64,000 bases of DNA, from assembly GCA_015075175.1 (NCBI GenBank), contig JABTUV010000008.1, forward strand, positions 172,588 to 236,587, given 5' to 3'. The notes under the pieces are model-generated. The model had not been told where the DNA came from. It saw nothing but the letters and a program-made list of their open reading frames with translations, and made no database searches. The translations under genes and the position numbers were made by a program. Positions within the stretch are counted from its first letter, which is position 1. Each line of letters opens with the position of its first letter. This document shows positions 10,181 to 19,322 of this stretch, one piece after another. Source of the stretch: a bacterium (GTDB lineage Bacteria > Hinthialibacterota > Hinthialibacteria > H5-UNCL2).

Positions 10181-10476
10181 AAGAGCCCTCCCGTCCCGCC
10201 GCCGTGGCCCTGCGTTACGACCAGGAGAAGGACCGCGCCCCCAGGGTCGTGGCCTCCGGTCGCGGTGAGGTCGCCCGCCGCATCCTGGAACTGGCCCGCC
10301 TGCACAACGTCCCCATCCGCGAGGACGCCGATCTATTGGAACTGCTCCTGGCGCTCAACCTGGGCGCGGAAATCCCCGAGAAACTCTACGTCGCCGTGGC
10401 GGAGGTATTGGCGTTTGTCTATCGGCTGAACCAAGTTACAGGCCTGCCCGGAACAGACAGCCGAACTGTCGAGTAG
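10177..10476 (+). CDS. Solitary FlhB/EscU C-terminal cytoplasmic domain
   Basis: 99-residue protein matching the soluble C-terminal domain of the flagellar/type III export switch protein FlhB: PAAVALRYDQEKDRAP, then VASGRGEVARRILELARLHNVPI and EIPEKLYVAVAEVLAFVYRL. It starts just after where the autocleavage NPTH motif would be and has no membrane segments. Stand-alone FlhB-C proteins are known in flagellated bacteria; no flagellar gene is seen here. Overlaps the HEAT gene by 4 nt. Confidence 0.85.
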   Translation: MKEPSRPAAVALRYDQEKDRAPRVVASGRGEVARRILELARLHNVPIREDADLLELLLALNLGAEIPEKLYVAVAEVLAFVYRLNQVTGLPGTDSRTVE

Positions 10477-10484
10477 CAATAAGA

Positions 10485-10539
10485 GAAAACCCGAGTTCTC
10501 GAGTAGGCTTAAGAAGAAAACCCGAGTTCTCGAGTAGGC
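10485..10539. repeat. Two 24-nt direct repeats with small hairpin
   Basis: The 24-nt unit starting GAAAACCCGAGTTCTCGAG occurs at 10485-10508 and again at 10516-10539, 31 nt apart, right after the FlhB-C gene. Each can form a small GAGAA/TTCTC hairpin. It lies between convergent genes; a weak termination role is possible but no T-run follows. Confidence 0.8.
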
Positions 10540-10582
10540 CCTCTGCGGCCGTATCGAGAGAACGGCGTGGCCGCGGGCTCCC

Positions 10583-10603
10583 GGTGCGCGGTGCGCACCC
10601 TAC
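10583..10603. repeat. Interspersed repeat, GTAGGGTGCGCACC family
   Basis: Copy of the palindrome-rich repeat GTAGGGTGCGCACCGCGCACC, read on the minus strand. Other copies lie at 22983-23003, 23062-23082 and 49652-49673. The TAG of this copy is the stop codon of the minus-strand YbhB-like gene. Confidence 0.85.
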
Positions 10604-11172
10604 CGCTGGTACGTGCCCATCACTTCGGCTTCGTCCAGAAGTTTGCCCTTGATGGCCGCCAGAAGTTCCTCCTTGGACGCGCCCGCCTTCAGCTTGAGCG
10701 GCTCCGACAGCGCATAGAGCTTGAAGTAGTAGCGATGCCGGCCGTGTCCGGGCGGCGGCATAGGCCCGTTGTAACCCAGCTTGCCCCAGCTGTTCTTGCC
10801 CAACTGCGCGCCCGGCAGCTTGGAGATGGCCGCGGGCGAGCCGATCCCCTCGGACAGTCCGGTCGCCGACGCGGGAATATTATAGACCACCCAGTGCACC
10901 CAGGGGTCGGCCCGCGGCGCGTCGGGATCGTCGCAGATGAGCGCCAGCTCCTTCGTGTCGGCGGGCAGTCCCTTCCACTCCAGCGCGGGCGAGACGTCGG
11001 CCCCGTCCCCCGTGTACTTTTTCGGAATCGGTCCACCCGGCGCAAATGCGCTGCTGGTAATCTGCATGGCTCCGGCCTCCTTCTTGCCTTCTCCGCCGTA
11101 CGGCGAGTTTATGAGGATGAGTGAGAAGAACGCGAGTGACAGAATCGGCGTGGCGATGCGTGTCCCGTGCAT
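10600..11172 (-). CDS. YbhB/YbcL (PEBP) family protein, exported
   Basis: 190 residues with an N-terminal hydrophobic export signal, then a PEBP fold: ITSSAFAPGGPIPKKYT, DVSPALEW, LICDDPDAPRADPWVHWVVYNIP and YNGPMPPPGHGRHRYYF. Bacterial members are of uncertain function; the fold binds phospholipid-like anions. A periplasmic location is inferred. The coding frame ends on the TAG of an interspersed repeat. No obvious operon partner: the next minus-strand gene upstream ends 115 nt away. Confidence 0.9.
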   Translation of the reverse strand: MHGTRIATPILSLAFFSLILINSPYGGEGKKEAGAMQITSSAFAPGGPIPKKYTGDGADVSPALEWKGLPADTKELALICDDPDAPRADPWVHWVVYNIPASATGLSEGIGSPAAISKLPGAQLGKNSWGKLGYNGPMPPPGHGRHRYYFKLYALSEPLKLKAGASKEELLAAIKGKLLDEAEVMGTYQR

Positions 11173-11239
11173 TGGACGCCTCCCATCGAGAGGTACGCCA
11201 TTCTCCCGCCGCGAGCGGCCCCTGTCAAGGGTCCGAGTC

Positions 11240-11281
11240 GCATTCGTCCCCTGGGTCTCATACGTTCCCTAGGTCCCATTC
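11240..11281. repeat. Degenerate TCCC-rich 9-mer repeat, left copy
   Basis: Run of units resembling GTCCCATAC (cgtcccctg, ggtctcata, cgttcccta, ggtcccatt). A cleaner copy lies at 12480-12513; the two flank the WecA/MraY-type gene in the same orientation. No coding function seen. Confidence 0.7.
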
Positions 11282-11286
11282 TCCCT

Positions 11287-12402
11287 CTACCGCACCTTCG
11301 CCTCGATGAACTCGAGCACGTAACTGGCCAAAACCGTCGCAATCACAAAGTTGACGATGAGGAGTAGCGTGTAGCGGGGATGCAGCTGCGCGGCGATGAT
11401 GGCCGACAGGCCCAGCACCAGGCTGACGCCGTAGAACACCCACACCACGGTGCGATAGGAGAAGCCGAGGTCCAGCAGCCGGTGGTGGAGATGGCTGCGG
11501 TCGGCGCGCATCATCGAGCGGCCGGCGCTCCTCCTGCGAAAGACGGCGGAGAAGACGTCGAAGATGGGCAGTCCCACGGGCAGGAGCAGCGCCAGGAAAG
11601 TGGTCCCCTTGCTCGTGCCCACGATGGCGGCGACCGCCAGCATGAAGCCGAGAAACATGCTGCCGCAATCGCCCATGAAGATGCGCGCGGGATGGAAGTT
11701 GTAGCCCAGAAATCCCAGCGAGGCGGCGAGGATGATGGTGTAGAGGAGGCTGGCCGCGTGGTCGCCGCCGGCCAGCGAGATGACGAGCAGCGATCCCGCG
11801 GCGACCGCGCACACCCCCGCCGCCAGTCCGTCCAACCCGTCCATGAAGTTGATGGCGTTCGTCAGTCCCACGATCCAGGCGACGGTGACCAGGTACGACA
11901 AGAGCGCGGGCAGCGGCAGCACGTCGGTCGCCAGGCCGGTGATCTGCGTGATGCGGAATCCGCCCAGATAGACGAGGCTGGCGGCGAGCACTTGCAGGAC
12001 CAGTTTGACGCGCGCCCGCAGGTTGAAGGCGTCGTCGTAGAGTCCCGCCCCCGCGAGGATCATCAAGGCGACGAGCAGGTACGAGAACATGCGCGAGAGG
12101 TAGCGCAGTCCCGGCTCAGGACCGAGGTCGAGCACGGTCGCGGCGCCGGGCAGCGAGAAACCCGCGGGGCGCAAGAGATAAAATACTAACAGGCCGGCCG
12201 CCAGCGCCACGTAGAAGGTCACGCCGCCGGAGGTCGGCGTCGCCCGCGCGTGCACCTTGCGCGCCGCCGGCCGATCCACGAGTCCGTGCCGCAACGCGAC
12301 CGCCCGCACGATCGGCACGCCCACGGCGACCACCGCCAGCGCGACCAGGAAGACCACCCCCAGACAAGCGGTAAAGGCCACGCGAAAGCCGCCTTCCAGC
12401 AA
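11287..12402 (-). CDS. WecA/MraY-family polyprenyl-phosphate sugar-1-phosphate transferase
   Basis: 371-residue integral membrane protein with about ten hydrophobic helices. Family motifs: acidic YDDAFNLRARVK, catalytic NAINFMDGLDGLAAG, GDCGSMFLGF, and HLHHRLLDLG, whose histidine cluster favours the WecA/TagO branch over MraY. It would load a HexNAc-1-phosphate onto undecaprenyl phosphate to start a surface polysaccharide. The start is a TTG; no ATG is well placed. It is not beside other glycan genes here, and repeats lie on both sides. Confidence 0.9.
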   Translation of the reverse strand: MLEGGFRVAFTACLGVVFLVALAVVAVGVPIVRAVALRHGLVDRPAARKVHARATPTSGGVTFYVALAAGLLVFYLLRPAGFSLPGAATVLDLGPEPGLRYLSRMFSYLLVALMILAGAGLYDDAFNLRARVKLVLQVLAASLVYLGGFRITQITGLATDVLPLPALLSYLVTVAWIVGLTNAINFMDGLDGLAAGVCAVAAGSLLVISLAGGDHAASLLYTIILAASLGFLGYNFHPARIFMGDCGSMFLGFMLAVAAIVGTSKGTTFLALLLPVGLPIFDVFSAVFRRRSAGRSMMRADRSHLHHRLLDLGFSYRTVVWVFYGVSLVLGLSAIIAAQLHPRYTLLLIVNFVIATVLASYVLEFIEAKVR

Positions 12403-12479
12403 AGAGTCCCGGCGAAAGCACTATAGCAGTTGCGGGAAGCGTGTAAAGCGAGGTCAGCGTCGCAGGTTCCGGTGTTCGG

Positions 12480-12513
12480 TTCCCATCGGTCCCATGGGTC
12501 CCATACGTCCCAT
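12480..12513. repeat. TCCCAT 9-mer tandem repeat, right copy
   Basis: Four near-perfect 9-nt units (TTCCCATCG, GTCCCATGG, GTCCCATAC, GTCCCATCG) between the oxidoreductase and the transferase gene; see the related run at 11240-11281. Confidence 0.8.
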
Positions 12514-12521
12514 CGCTCTTC

Positions 12522-13775
12522 CTATGCGTAGCGGAGTTCCTCTCCCTCCAGGTAAACCGTGCGGCCGCTCCAGCAGGCTTCCTGGGCGAGCGCGATCGCC
12601 GCCATGCCGCGATAGGCCGTCTCGATGTCGCAACTTGTCTTCTTGCGGCTGCGCATACACTCCATCCACTCGGCCATGTGCAGAATGGTCGAATCCTCGC
12701 GGTCGGGCGGCGGTTCCACTTCACGCTGGCGAAAATCGGGCGAGGCGAAGGCGTGCTGCGGCACGAGGCGCACGCTCCCACGTCCCCCGCCGACCCACAA
12801 GTCTCCGCGATGGCAGCGGACCAGCGTAGGCAAGGGCGTGGCGTTGGCCGTCGTGCTCCACAAGAGCATCAAGTAGTCGCCGTAGTGTATGGATGCCAGC
12901 GTGCTGTCGGGCACGGTGCGATCGGGATGGGCGAAGATGCCGGCCGCGCACGACGCGCTCCTCGGCACGTCCGGCCCGCCCATGGCGTGCGTAATGTACT
13001 GAATCACGTGCGCCAACAAATCGGAGATGGGCCCGGCGGAAAACTGCCGGAACTTGCGCCAGCGGAAGAAATACTCGGGATTGTACTCGGTATAGGGTAC
13101 CGGCCCCAGAAACGCGCGCCAATCCAGGTTCTCGCCGGGCCGGGCGTTCCGGTCGATGCCGTAGTTCCACTCGCCCTCGCGGCTGTTGCGGCAGGCGGAA
13201 GTCTGCGCCAGGATGCGCGGCCCCAGCGCCTCCCGATGCGCGAGATACAGCTCGCGCGCCGTTTGCATCCCCGTCGTCTGCACGCCCTGCGTGCCCAGCT
13301 GAAACACGCGATCGGATGCTCTGAAGGCGTGATACACCTCGCGCGCCTGCGCATAGGTCTGCGTCATCGGCTTCTGGCAGTAGACGTCCAGGCCGCAGGC
13401 CAGGGCGTCCAGCGCCATGCGGCTGTGCCAATGCTCGGGAGTCGTAATAATCACGCCGTCCGCCAGCCCGGAGGTGAGAAGCTCCTGGTAGTTCGCAAAG
13501 GGCTTGCCGCCGGAGATGCTCGCGGCCTGGTCCAGGCGGGGTTGGTACACGTCGCAAACGGCCGACACTTCGCAGTTGCAGCGACGGGCCAGGTCGGCCT
13601 CGCCCACGATGAAGCGAATCTGCGCCGTGCCCATGCCGCCGGTCCCAAGGACCCCGATGCGCAGGCGCTGGTTGGCCCCCACGATCCGCCGGTAGCTCCG
13701 GGCCGCCATCGGCGGCGGATTCCAGGCAGGCTCCGACTCTCCGGTCAAGAGCTGGCGACGCGTGGACTTGCGCAT
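12522..13775 (-). CDS. Gfo/Idh/MocA-family oxidoreductase
   Basis: 417 residues. N-terminal Rossmann fold with LRIGVLGTGGMGTAQIRF, then the family block TTPEHWHSRMALDALACGLDVYCQKPMT holding the EKP-type lysine (here QKP), and a C-terminal substrate domain. KSTRRQLLTG near the N-terminus looks like a worn Tat signal. ATG 13775 has AGGAGG at the right distance. Similar in sequence and order to the next gene upstream, so the two are likely paralogues. Probably NAD(P)-dependent sugar or cyclitol oxidation; substrate unknown. Confidence 0.9.
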   Translation of the reverse strand: MRKSTRRQLLTGESEPAWNPPPMAARSYRRIVGANQRLRIGVLGTGGMGTAQIRFIVGEADLARRCNCEVSAVCDVYQPRLDQAASISGGKPFANYQELLTSGLADGVIITTPEHWHSRMALDALACGLDVYCQKPMTQTYAQAREVYHAFRASDRVFQLGTQGVQTTGMQTARELYLAHREALGPRILAQTSACRNSREGEWNYGIDRNARPGENLDWRAFLGPVPYTEYNPEYFFRWRKFRQFSAGPISDLLAHVIQYITHAMGGPDVPRSASCAAGIFAHPDRTVPDSTLASIHYGDYLMLLWSTTANATPLPTLVRCHRGDLWVGGGRGSVRLVPQHAFASPDFRQREVEPPPDREDSTILHMAEWMECMRSRKKTSCDIETAYRGMAAIALAQEACWSGRTVYLEGEELRYA

Positions 13776-13802
13776 TATTCCTCCTCGGGGCGGAACACGC
13801 GC

Positions 13803-13898
13803 GGAGTTCAATCTCTAGCTTGCGCGCGGGCAAACTGAAGTTTGTACTCCGGAGTTCAATCTTTGGCTTGCGCGCGGGCAAACCGACGTTTGGGCTCC
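13803..13898. repeat. Two tandem 48-bp repeats
   Basis: Units 13803-13850 and 13851-13898 begin GGAGTTCAATCT and end in CTCC, with GCTTGCGCGCGGGCAAAC in the middle; they differ at a few bases. The unit ends are inverted (GGAGT/ACTCC in copy 1). They fill the gap between the two oxidoreductase genes. Confidence 0.85.
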
Positions 13899-13900
13899 GA

Positions 13901-15266
13901 CTACGCCAGTTGGCCGTCCTTCAGGTACACCGTGCGGCCCGTGTTGTACGACTCCTGCGCCATGGCGATGGCCGTCATCACGTTGTAGGACGGCTCGATG
14001 TGCCAGGTCGGCTTCTTGCGATTACGCATGCAGTCGAACCACTCCTGCATGTGGATGACGGTCCCGTCGCGCTCGGGCCGCGGCGTCTCCTCGTTGATCT
14101 GCCGGAAGTCCGTCTCCGCTACCCCGCGCTGGGGCGTGATCTTGATGATCCCCCGCCCGATATCCATCCACAGGTCGCCCTCGTGGCAGCGGATCATGGT
14201 GTCCATGAAGGTCGCATTTGCCGTGGAGGTGAAGAGCATCATGGTATACGTGCCGTAGTCAATGGAGACCAGCGCCGTGTCAGGCACGGTCCGGTCGTCC
14301 ATCGGCCCGAAGATGCCGCCCGTGCAGGAGACGCTCTTGGGAAGCTCGGTCGCCCCCATCACGTAGCAGATGGCGTGCATCTTGTGGGGCAGAAGGTCCG
14401 AGATGGGGCCGGCGGAAAACTCCTTGAATTTGCGCCAGCGGAAGAAGTACTCGGGATTATACTCGATAAAGGGGAGCGGCCCCAGGAACGCCCGCCAGTC
14501 CAGATTCTCGCCCGGCTTGGCGTTGGCATCGATCGGGTACTGCCACTCGCCCTCGCGGCTGTTGCGGCTGTAGCCGGTAGTCACGAGGATGCGCCGCCGC
14601 AGCTTCCCCGTCCACCAGCTTCTGATATATCTCGTGCGCCCGCCAGTAGACCGGCGTCTGCATGTACTGCGTGCCCAGTTGAAAGACGCACTTGGACTTG
14701 GAGAAGCGCTCATACATGCGGCGGCAGTCGGCGAAGTCGTGCGTCATCGGCTTCTGGCAGTAAACGTCCAACCCGCAGGCCTCCGCGTCCAGCGACATCT
14801 GGGCGTGCCAGTGCTCGGGACTGGCGATGATGACACCGTCCACGAGGCCCGAGGCCAGCAGGTCCTGGTAGTTGTGAAACGGCTTGCCGCCGGAAATCTC
14901 CGCCGCCCGCTCCAGCCGCGGCTGGTAAATGTCGCACACGGCGGTCACCGCGCAGTTAGCCTCCTTGTCCAGGCCGTCGCGCACGATCATGCGAATCTGC
15001 GCCGTGCCCATCCCGCCGGTTCCGATCGAACCTACGCGGATGCGGTCGTTGGCGCCCAGGATGCGGCTGTACGACTGCGCCGTCATGGGCTTGACCTTCA
15101 GCGCCGCGCTGCGCCCGCCCGCCGTCGTGCACCCCGACAGCGCCGCCCCCGCCAAAAGCGTCCCCGACACCGTCATGAAATCCCGCCGACTGGTTTTCCC
15201 CGTCCCCTCCGGCGCCGTAGCCTGGTTCTTGCCCTGCTCGTCCATTGAAAATCCCTTCTTTCTCAT
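13901..15266 (-). CDS. Tat-exported Gfo/Idh oxidoreductase (frameshifted)
   Basis: Close relative of the oxidoreductase at 12522. The N-terminal part has a clear Tat signal (SRRDFMTVSG) followed by LSGC, a lipobox, then RIRVGSIGTGGMGTAQIRM and ASPEHWHAQMSLD with QKPMT. Near 14600 the frame shifts after QKLVDGEA; the other frame continues GYSRNSREGEW to a normal C-terminus. One indel restores about 455 residues. ATG 15266 overlaps the isomerase stop by 4 nt; ATG 15245 with a better ribosome site is an alternative. Probably a periplasmic lipoprotein dehydrogenase. Confidence 0.87.
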
Positions 15267-16183
15267 GCGTTCTGGAGGCGCAGCAGGAGGTCCCGGCAGG
15301 CCCGGATGCCCTCCCGCTCCGAGAGCTTGTTCCCTTCATATTCGATTCCGATGTTCCCGTGGTAACGGTGCTTGTCCACGACGATGGAAATCATCCTCGC
15401 GTAGTTCGTCTCGACGCAGTTGCCCTCTTCGTCGAAGTCATGGCACTTGGCCGAGACCGCCTTGGCGTAGGGCATCAGCTTGTCCACGGCGTCGTAGCGG
15501 TCCACGCTGGCGGGGAAGTTGCCGAAATCCGGCAAGGTGCCGAAGTGGGACGAGTCCACGGCCTTCATCAAGCGTACCAGGGGGTCGGGATGTGAGGAAA
15601 TCCCGCCGTGGTTCTCGATGATGACGGAGACGCCGTTCTTCTGTCCGAAATCCACCAGCCTGCGGTAGGTCTCGGCGCTGCGCCGGATGTGTTCCTCCAA
15701 TTGGGCGGCGTCTTGGAGCAGACTCTCAGGGGCGCCGCCCCAGTTGACCCGGATCGAATGACATCCCAGGTCGGCGGCGATATAAACCCATTTTTCATGG
15801 TTGCGCACGGCCCGGGCGCGCCGTTCGGCGTCGGGATGGCCCAGTTCGCCCTCGCCGTCGATCATGATCAGGGGAATCTTGACGTTGAACTTGTTGGCCT
15901 CGGTCAACAGCCGATTGACGTAGGCCGCGGTAGGAACCTCCAGCATGGTGTTAACCAGCTCGAACGCGCCGATGTCGAACTCCTCGCGCGTGAGCCGGAA
16001 AAGCTCCAGCTGCTTCTTGCCGTTCTGAAATACTTCCCGGTGCAAGGACCAGCCGGCCAGGGAGATGCCGAACTCGCGTTTTTTCACGGCCTCCTGCGAG
16101 AGAGTGGAGGGCGCGGCGGCCAAGGCGACGCCCGCGGCCAACGACGTGGTGACAAACTGCCGGCGCGACGTGGGGTGGGACAT
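15263..16183 (-). CDS. Xylose-isomerase-like sugar isomerase/epimerase, Tat-exported
   Basis: 306 residues. SRRQFVTTSLAAGVALAAAP is a twin-arginine export signal. The rest is an AP-endonuclease-2-like TIM barrel with metal/substrate blocks IDGEGELG, VNWGG, VIIENHGG and the C-terminal IGIEYEG glutamate. AGGAGG precedes ATG 16183. First gene of a minus-strand run with two Gfo/Idh enzymes; all three seem to be exported, so sugar conversion may occur in the periplasm (inference). Substrate unknown. Confidence 0.9.
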   Translation of the reverse strand: MSHPTSRRQFVTTSLAAGVALAAAPSTLSQEAVKKREFGISLAGWSLHREVFQNGKKQLELFRLTREEFDIGAFELVNTMLEVPTAAYVNRLLTEANKFNVKIPLIMIDGEGELGHPDAERRARAVRNHEKWVYIAADLGCHSIRVNWGGAPESLLQDAAQLEEHIRRSAETYRRLVDFGQKNGVSVIIENHGGISSHPDPLVRLMKAVDSSHFGTLPDFGNFPASVDRYDAVDKLMPYAKAVSAKCHDFDEEGNCVETNYARMISIVVDKHRYHGNIGIEYEGNKLSEREGIRACRDLLLRLQNA

Positions 16184-16289
16184 GGGGAGCCTCCTCCGTG
16201 CAAACTCGGGCCGAGGGGGACAGCCGGAACTCCTCTGAAATCACGGACGGACACTCTACACTATCAAATGCCGCGTGAGATGGTCAAGG

Positions 16290-16480
16290 GTGCGAATCCT
16301 CCCCCTTGTTAAGGGGGGAGTGCGGCTGCTTGCTGCCGCGCGCAGCCGGCAAGCCGCCCCTGACAGCCCCTGAGCGAAGCCCGAAGTCGAGGGGCGGCCT
16401 TGGGCGCAGGACGCTCGCGTCGCGACGATCCCCCTCGTCAAGGGGAGACGCGGACACGGCAAGCAGCCGCACTCACACGG
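16290..16480. repeat. Mixed interspersed repeats between divergent genes
   Basis: The 438-nt gap between the isomerase and the permease holds CCCCCTTGTTAAGGGGGGAG (about 16302), a GCGGCTGCTTGCTGCCGCG palindrome (about 16322) and their partial inverted copies (CCCCTCGTCAAGGGGAG near 16431; GCAAGCAGCCGCACTC near 16459). No gene was seen in it. Confidence 0.7.
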
Positions 16481-16494
16481 GGAACTTTCATCTA

Positions 16495-16524
16495 TTGACC
16501 TCGCGCGCCCGTTTGGCCTATGTT
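16495..16524 (+). promoter_or_regulatory. Possible sigma-70 promoter for the permease
   Basis: TTGACC (16495-16500), 18-nt spacer, TATGTT (16519-16524), about 100 nt before the permease ATG. Box similarity only. Confidence 0.4.
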
Positions 16525-16621
16525 TGCCTCCAGGCAGTCTTTTCCCGTGGTTCAATCCTGATAGGTTGGTCATACGTCCCGCGTCCGCCCAGGCGGCCGT
16601 TCACGAGGAGGGAATTGCACC

Positions 16622-17881
16622 ATGTCTCTCACTACCCGCATCCAGCTCAGCATCATGATGTTTCTGGAGTTCTTCATCTGGGGGGCCTGCGCGGTGACGC
16701 TGGCGACCTATCTGGGAAAGCACCTCCAGTTCAGCGACGTGGCCATCGGCGGCGCCTATAGCACCTGGAACTGGGCCGCCATCGTTTCGCCCTTCTTCAT
16801 CGGCATGGTCGCGGACCGCTTCTTTCCCGCACAGGTCGTGCTGGGTATCCTGCACCTCCTGGGCGCCGTGCTGATGTATTGGGCCTCGCAGGTCTCCGAA
16901 CCCGGACCGTTCTTCTGGGTTCTCTTGGCGTACACGCTCACCTACATGCCGACGCTGGCGCTGGTCAACGCCATCTCCTTCCACCAGATGACGGACGTGG
17001 CCAAGCAGTTCCCCGGCATCCGGGTGATGGGCACGATCGGCTGGATCGTGGCCGGACTGGCCATTTCCTACGTGGTGGGGCCGATCTTCAGGAGTCGGCT
17101 GGGCGCGACTCCGGTGGACGCGACCCGGCTGCCGCTGTATCTGAGCGCCGCGGCATCCCTGGCGCTGGGACTCTATTCCTTCACGCTGCCCCATACGCCC
17201 CCCAAGGGCAAGGGCAGGAAGGTGACCGTCAGCGACGTGCTCAGCCTGCGCGCGCTGGCCCTCATGAAGGACCTTTCCTTCAGCGTGTTCGTGATCGGTT
17301 CGCTGCTCATCTGCATCCCGCTGGCGTTTTATTACACCTTCACCAATCCCTTCCTGAACGAGGCCGGCATGAAAGACGTGGCCGGCAAGATGACGATGGG
17401 GCAGATGTCGGAGGTGCTCTTCATGCTGGTGATGCCGTTCTTCTTTGTGAGGTTGGGGGTGAAGCGGATGCTCCTCATCGGCATGGCCGCCTGGGCGATC
17501 CGTTACCTCTGCTTCGCATTCGGAACGGCGGCCATGCCGTCGGTCTTGCTGCTGTACCTGGGCATCATCCTTCATGGCATCTGTTACGACTTCTTCTTCG
17601 TCACGGGGCAAATCTACGTGGACAAGAAAGCGCCCGAGGAGGTCCGCGCGGCGGCGCAGGGCTTCATCGCCCTTGTCACCTACGGGGCGGGCATGGTGAT
17701 CGGGAACTTCATCGCCGGCATCATCGTTCATGCCCACGTCACCCGGACGGTCGTGGAAGGAGTCGAGACGGTCGGCCACAATTGGCAGAGCATCTGGCTT
17801 TGGCCCTGCGGCATGGCCGTGCTGATCATCATCGCCTTTGCGCTCCTTTTCCACGAGAACAACAAGGCGCGCACGCCGTAG
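16622..17881 (+). CDS. NupG-like nucleoside:H+ symporter (MFS)
   Basis: 419 residues, about twelve membrane helices. The sequence follows E. coli NupG along its length: start RIQLSIMMFLEFFIWGAC, then FIGMVADRFF, YTLTYMPTLALVNAISF, RVMGTIGWI, a PEEVRAAAQGF loop and a WLWPCGMAV end helix. Likely imports nucleosides or related glycosides across the inner membrane. GAGGAGGGA precedes the ATG. It is divergent from the sugar-enzyme run. Its TAG stop is the first base triplet of a GTAGTTGCGC repeat. Confidence 0.88.
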   Translation: MSLTTRIQLSIMMFLEFFIWGACAVTLATYLGKHLQFSDVAIGGAYSTWNWAAIVSPFFIGMVADRFFPAQVVLGILHLLGAVLMYWASQVSEPGPFFWVLLAYTLTYMPTLALVNAISFHQMTDVAKQFPGIRVMGTIGWIVAGLAISYVVGPIFRSRLGATPVDATRLPLYLSAAASLALGLYSFTLPHTPPKGKGRKVTVSDVLSLRALALMKDLSFSVFVIGSLLICIPLAFYYTFTNPFLNEAGMKDVAGKMTMGQMSEVLFMLVMPFFFVRLGVKRMLLIGMAAWAIRYLCFAFGTAAMPSVLLLYLGIILHGICYDFFFVTGQIYVDKKAPEEVRAAAQGFIALVTYGAGMVIGNFIAGIIVHAHVTRTVVEGVETVGHNWQSIWLWPCGMAVLIIIAFALLFHENNKARTP

Positions 17882-17968
17882 TTGCGCTGCGCGCTGCGCC
17901 GGTGCGATGGTCGGCCCCCGATTTGTGTTACCCACTGTTGAGCGCGGCACGCTGCGCAACTACGGTAC
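17878..17968. repeat. GTAGTTGCGCTGCGC inverted repeat pair
   Basis: GTAGTTGCGCTGCGCGC after the permease and GCACGCTGCGCAACTAC about 60 nt later face each other with imperfect arms. The first arm includes the permease stop codon. A related sequence is at 26826-26889. Confidence 0.7.
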
Positions 17969-17980
17969 GCGCGCAGCCGG

Positions 17981-18009
17981 TTGACAGTCTCAACCTGCCC
18001 ATGTACTTT
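17981..18009 (+). promoter_or_regulatory. Possible trpBA promoter
   Basis: TTGACA (17981-17986), 17-nt spacer, TACTTT. A second TTGACA lies at 18015-18020. Perfect -35, poor -10; located 60-90 nt before trpB. Confidence 0.4.
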
Positions 18010-18033
18010 GACCCTTGACATTTTTGGCATTTA

Positions 18034-18061
18034 GGCGGTGGTAGCAGTACCGGCTACCGCC
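18034..18061 (+). promoter_or_regulatory. Leader hairpin before trpB
   Basis: GGTAGC (18040-18045) can pair with GCTACC (18053-18058) around a 7-nt loop, flanked by GGCGG and GCCGG. It lies about 10 nt before the trpB start and could mask ribosome binding. No T-box, leader peptide or TRAP-like repeats were seen. Confidence 0.4.
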
Positions 18062-18071
18062 GGGATGAACC

Positions 18072-19318
<1,247 letters not shown>

Positions 19319-19322
<4 letters not shown>

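Noticed and set aside
13820..15248. Plus-strand open frames opposite the second oxidoreductase
   Set aside because: They lie over a minus-strand gene whose Tat signal, Rossmann fold and C-terminal domain are clear despite one indel.
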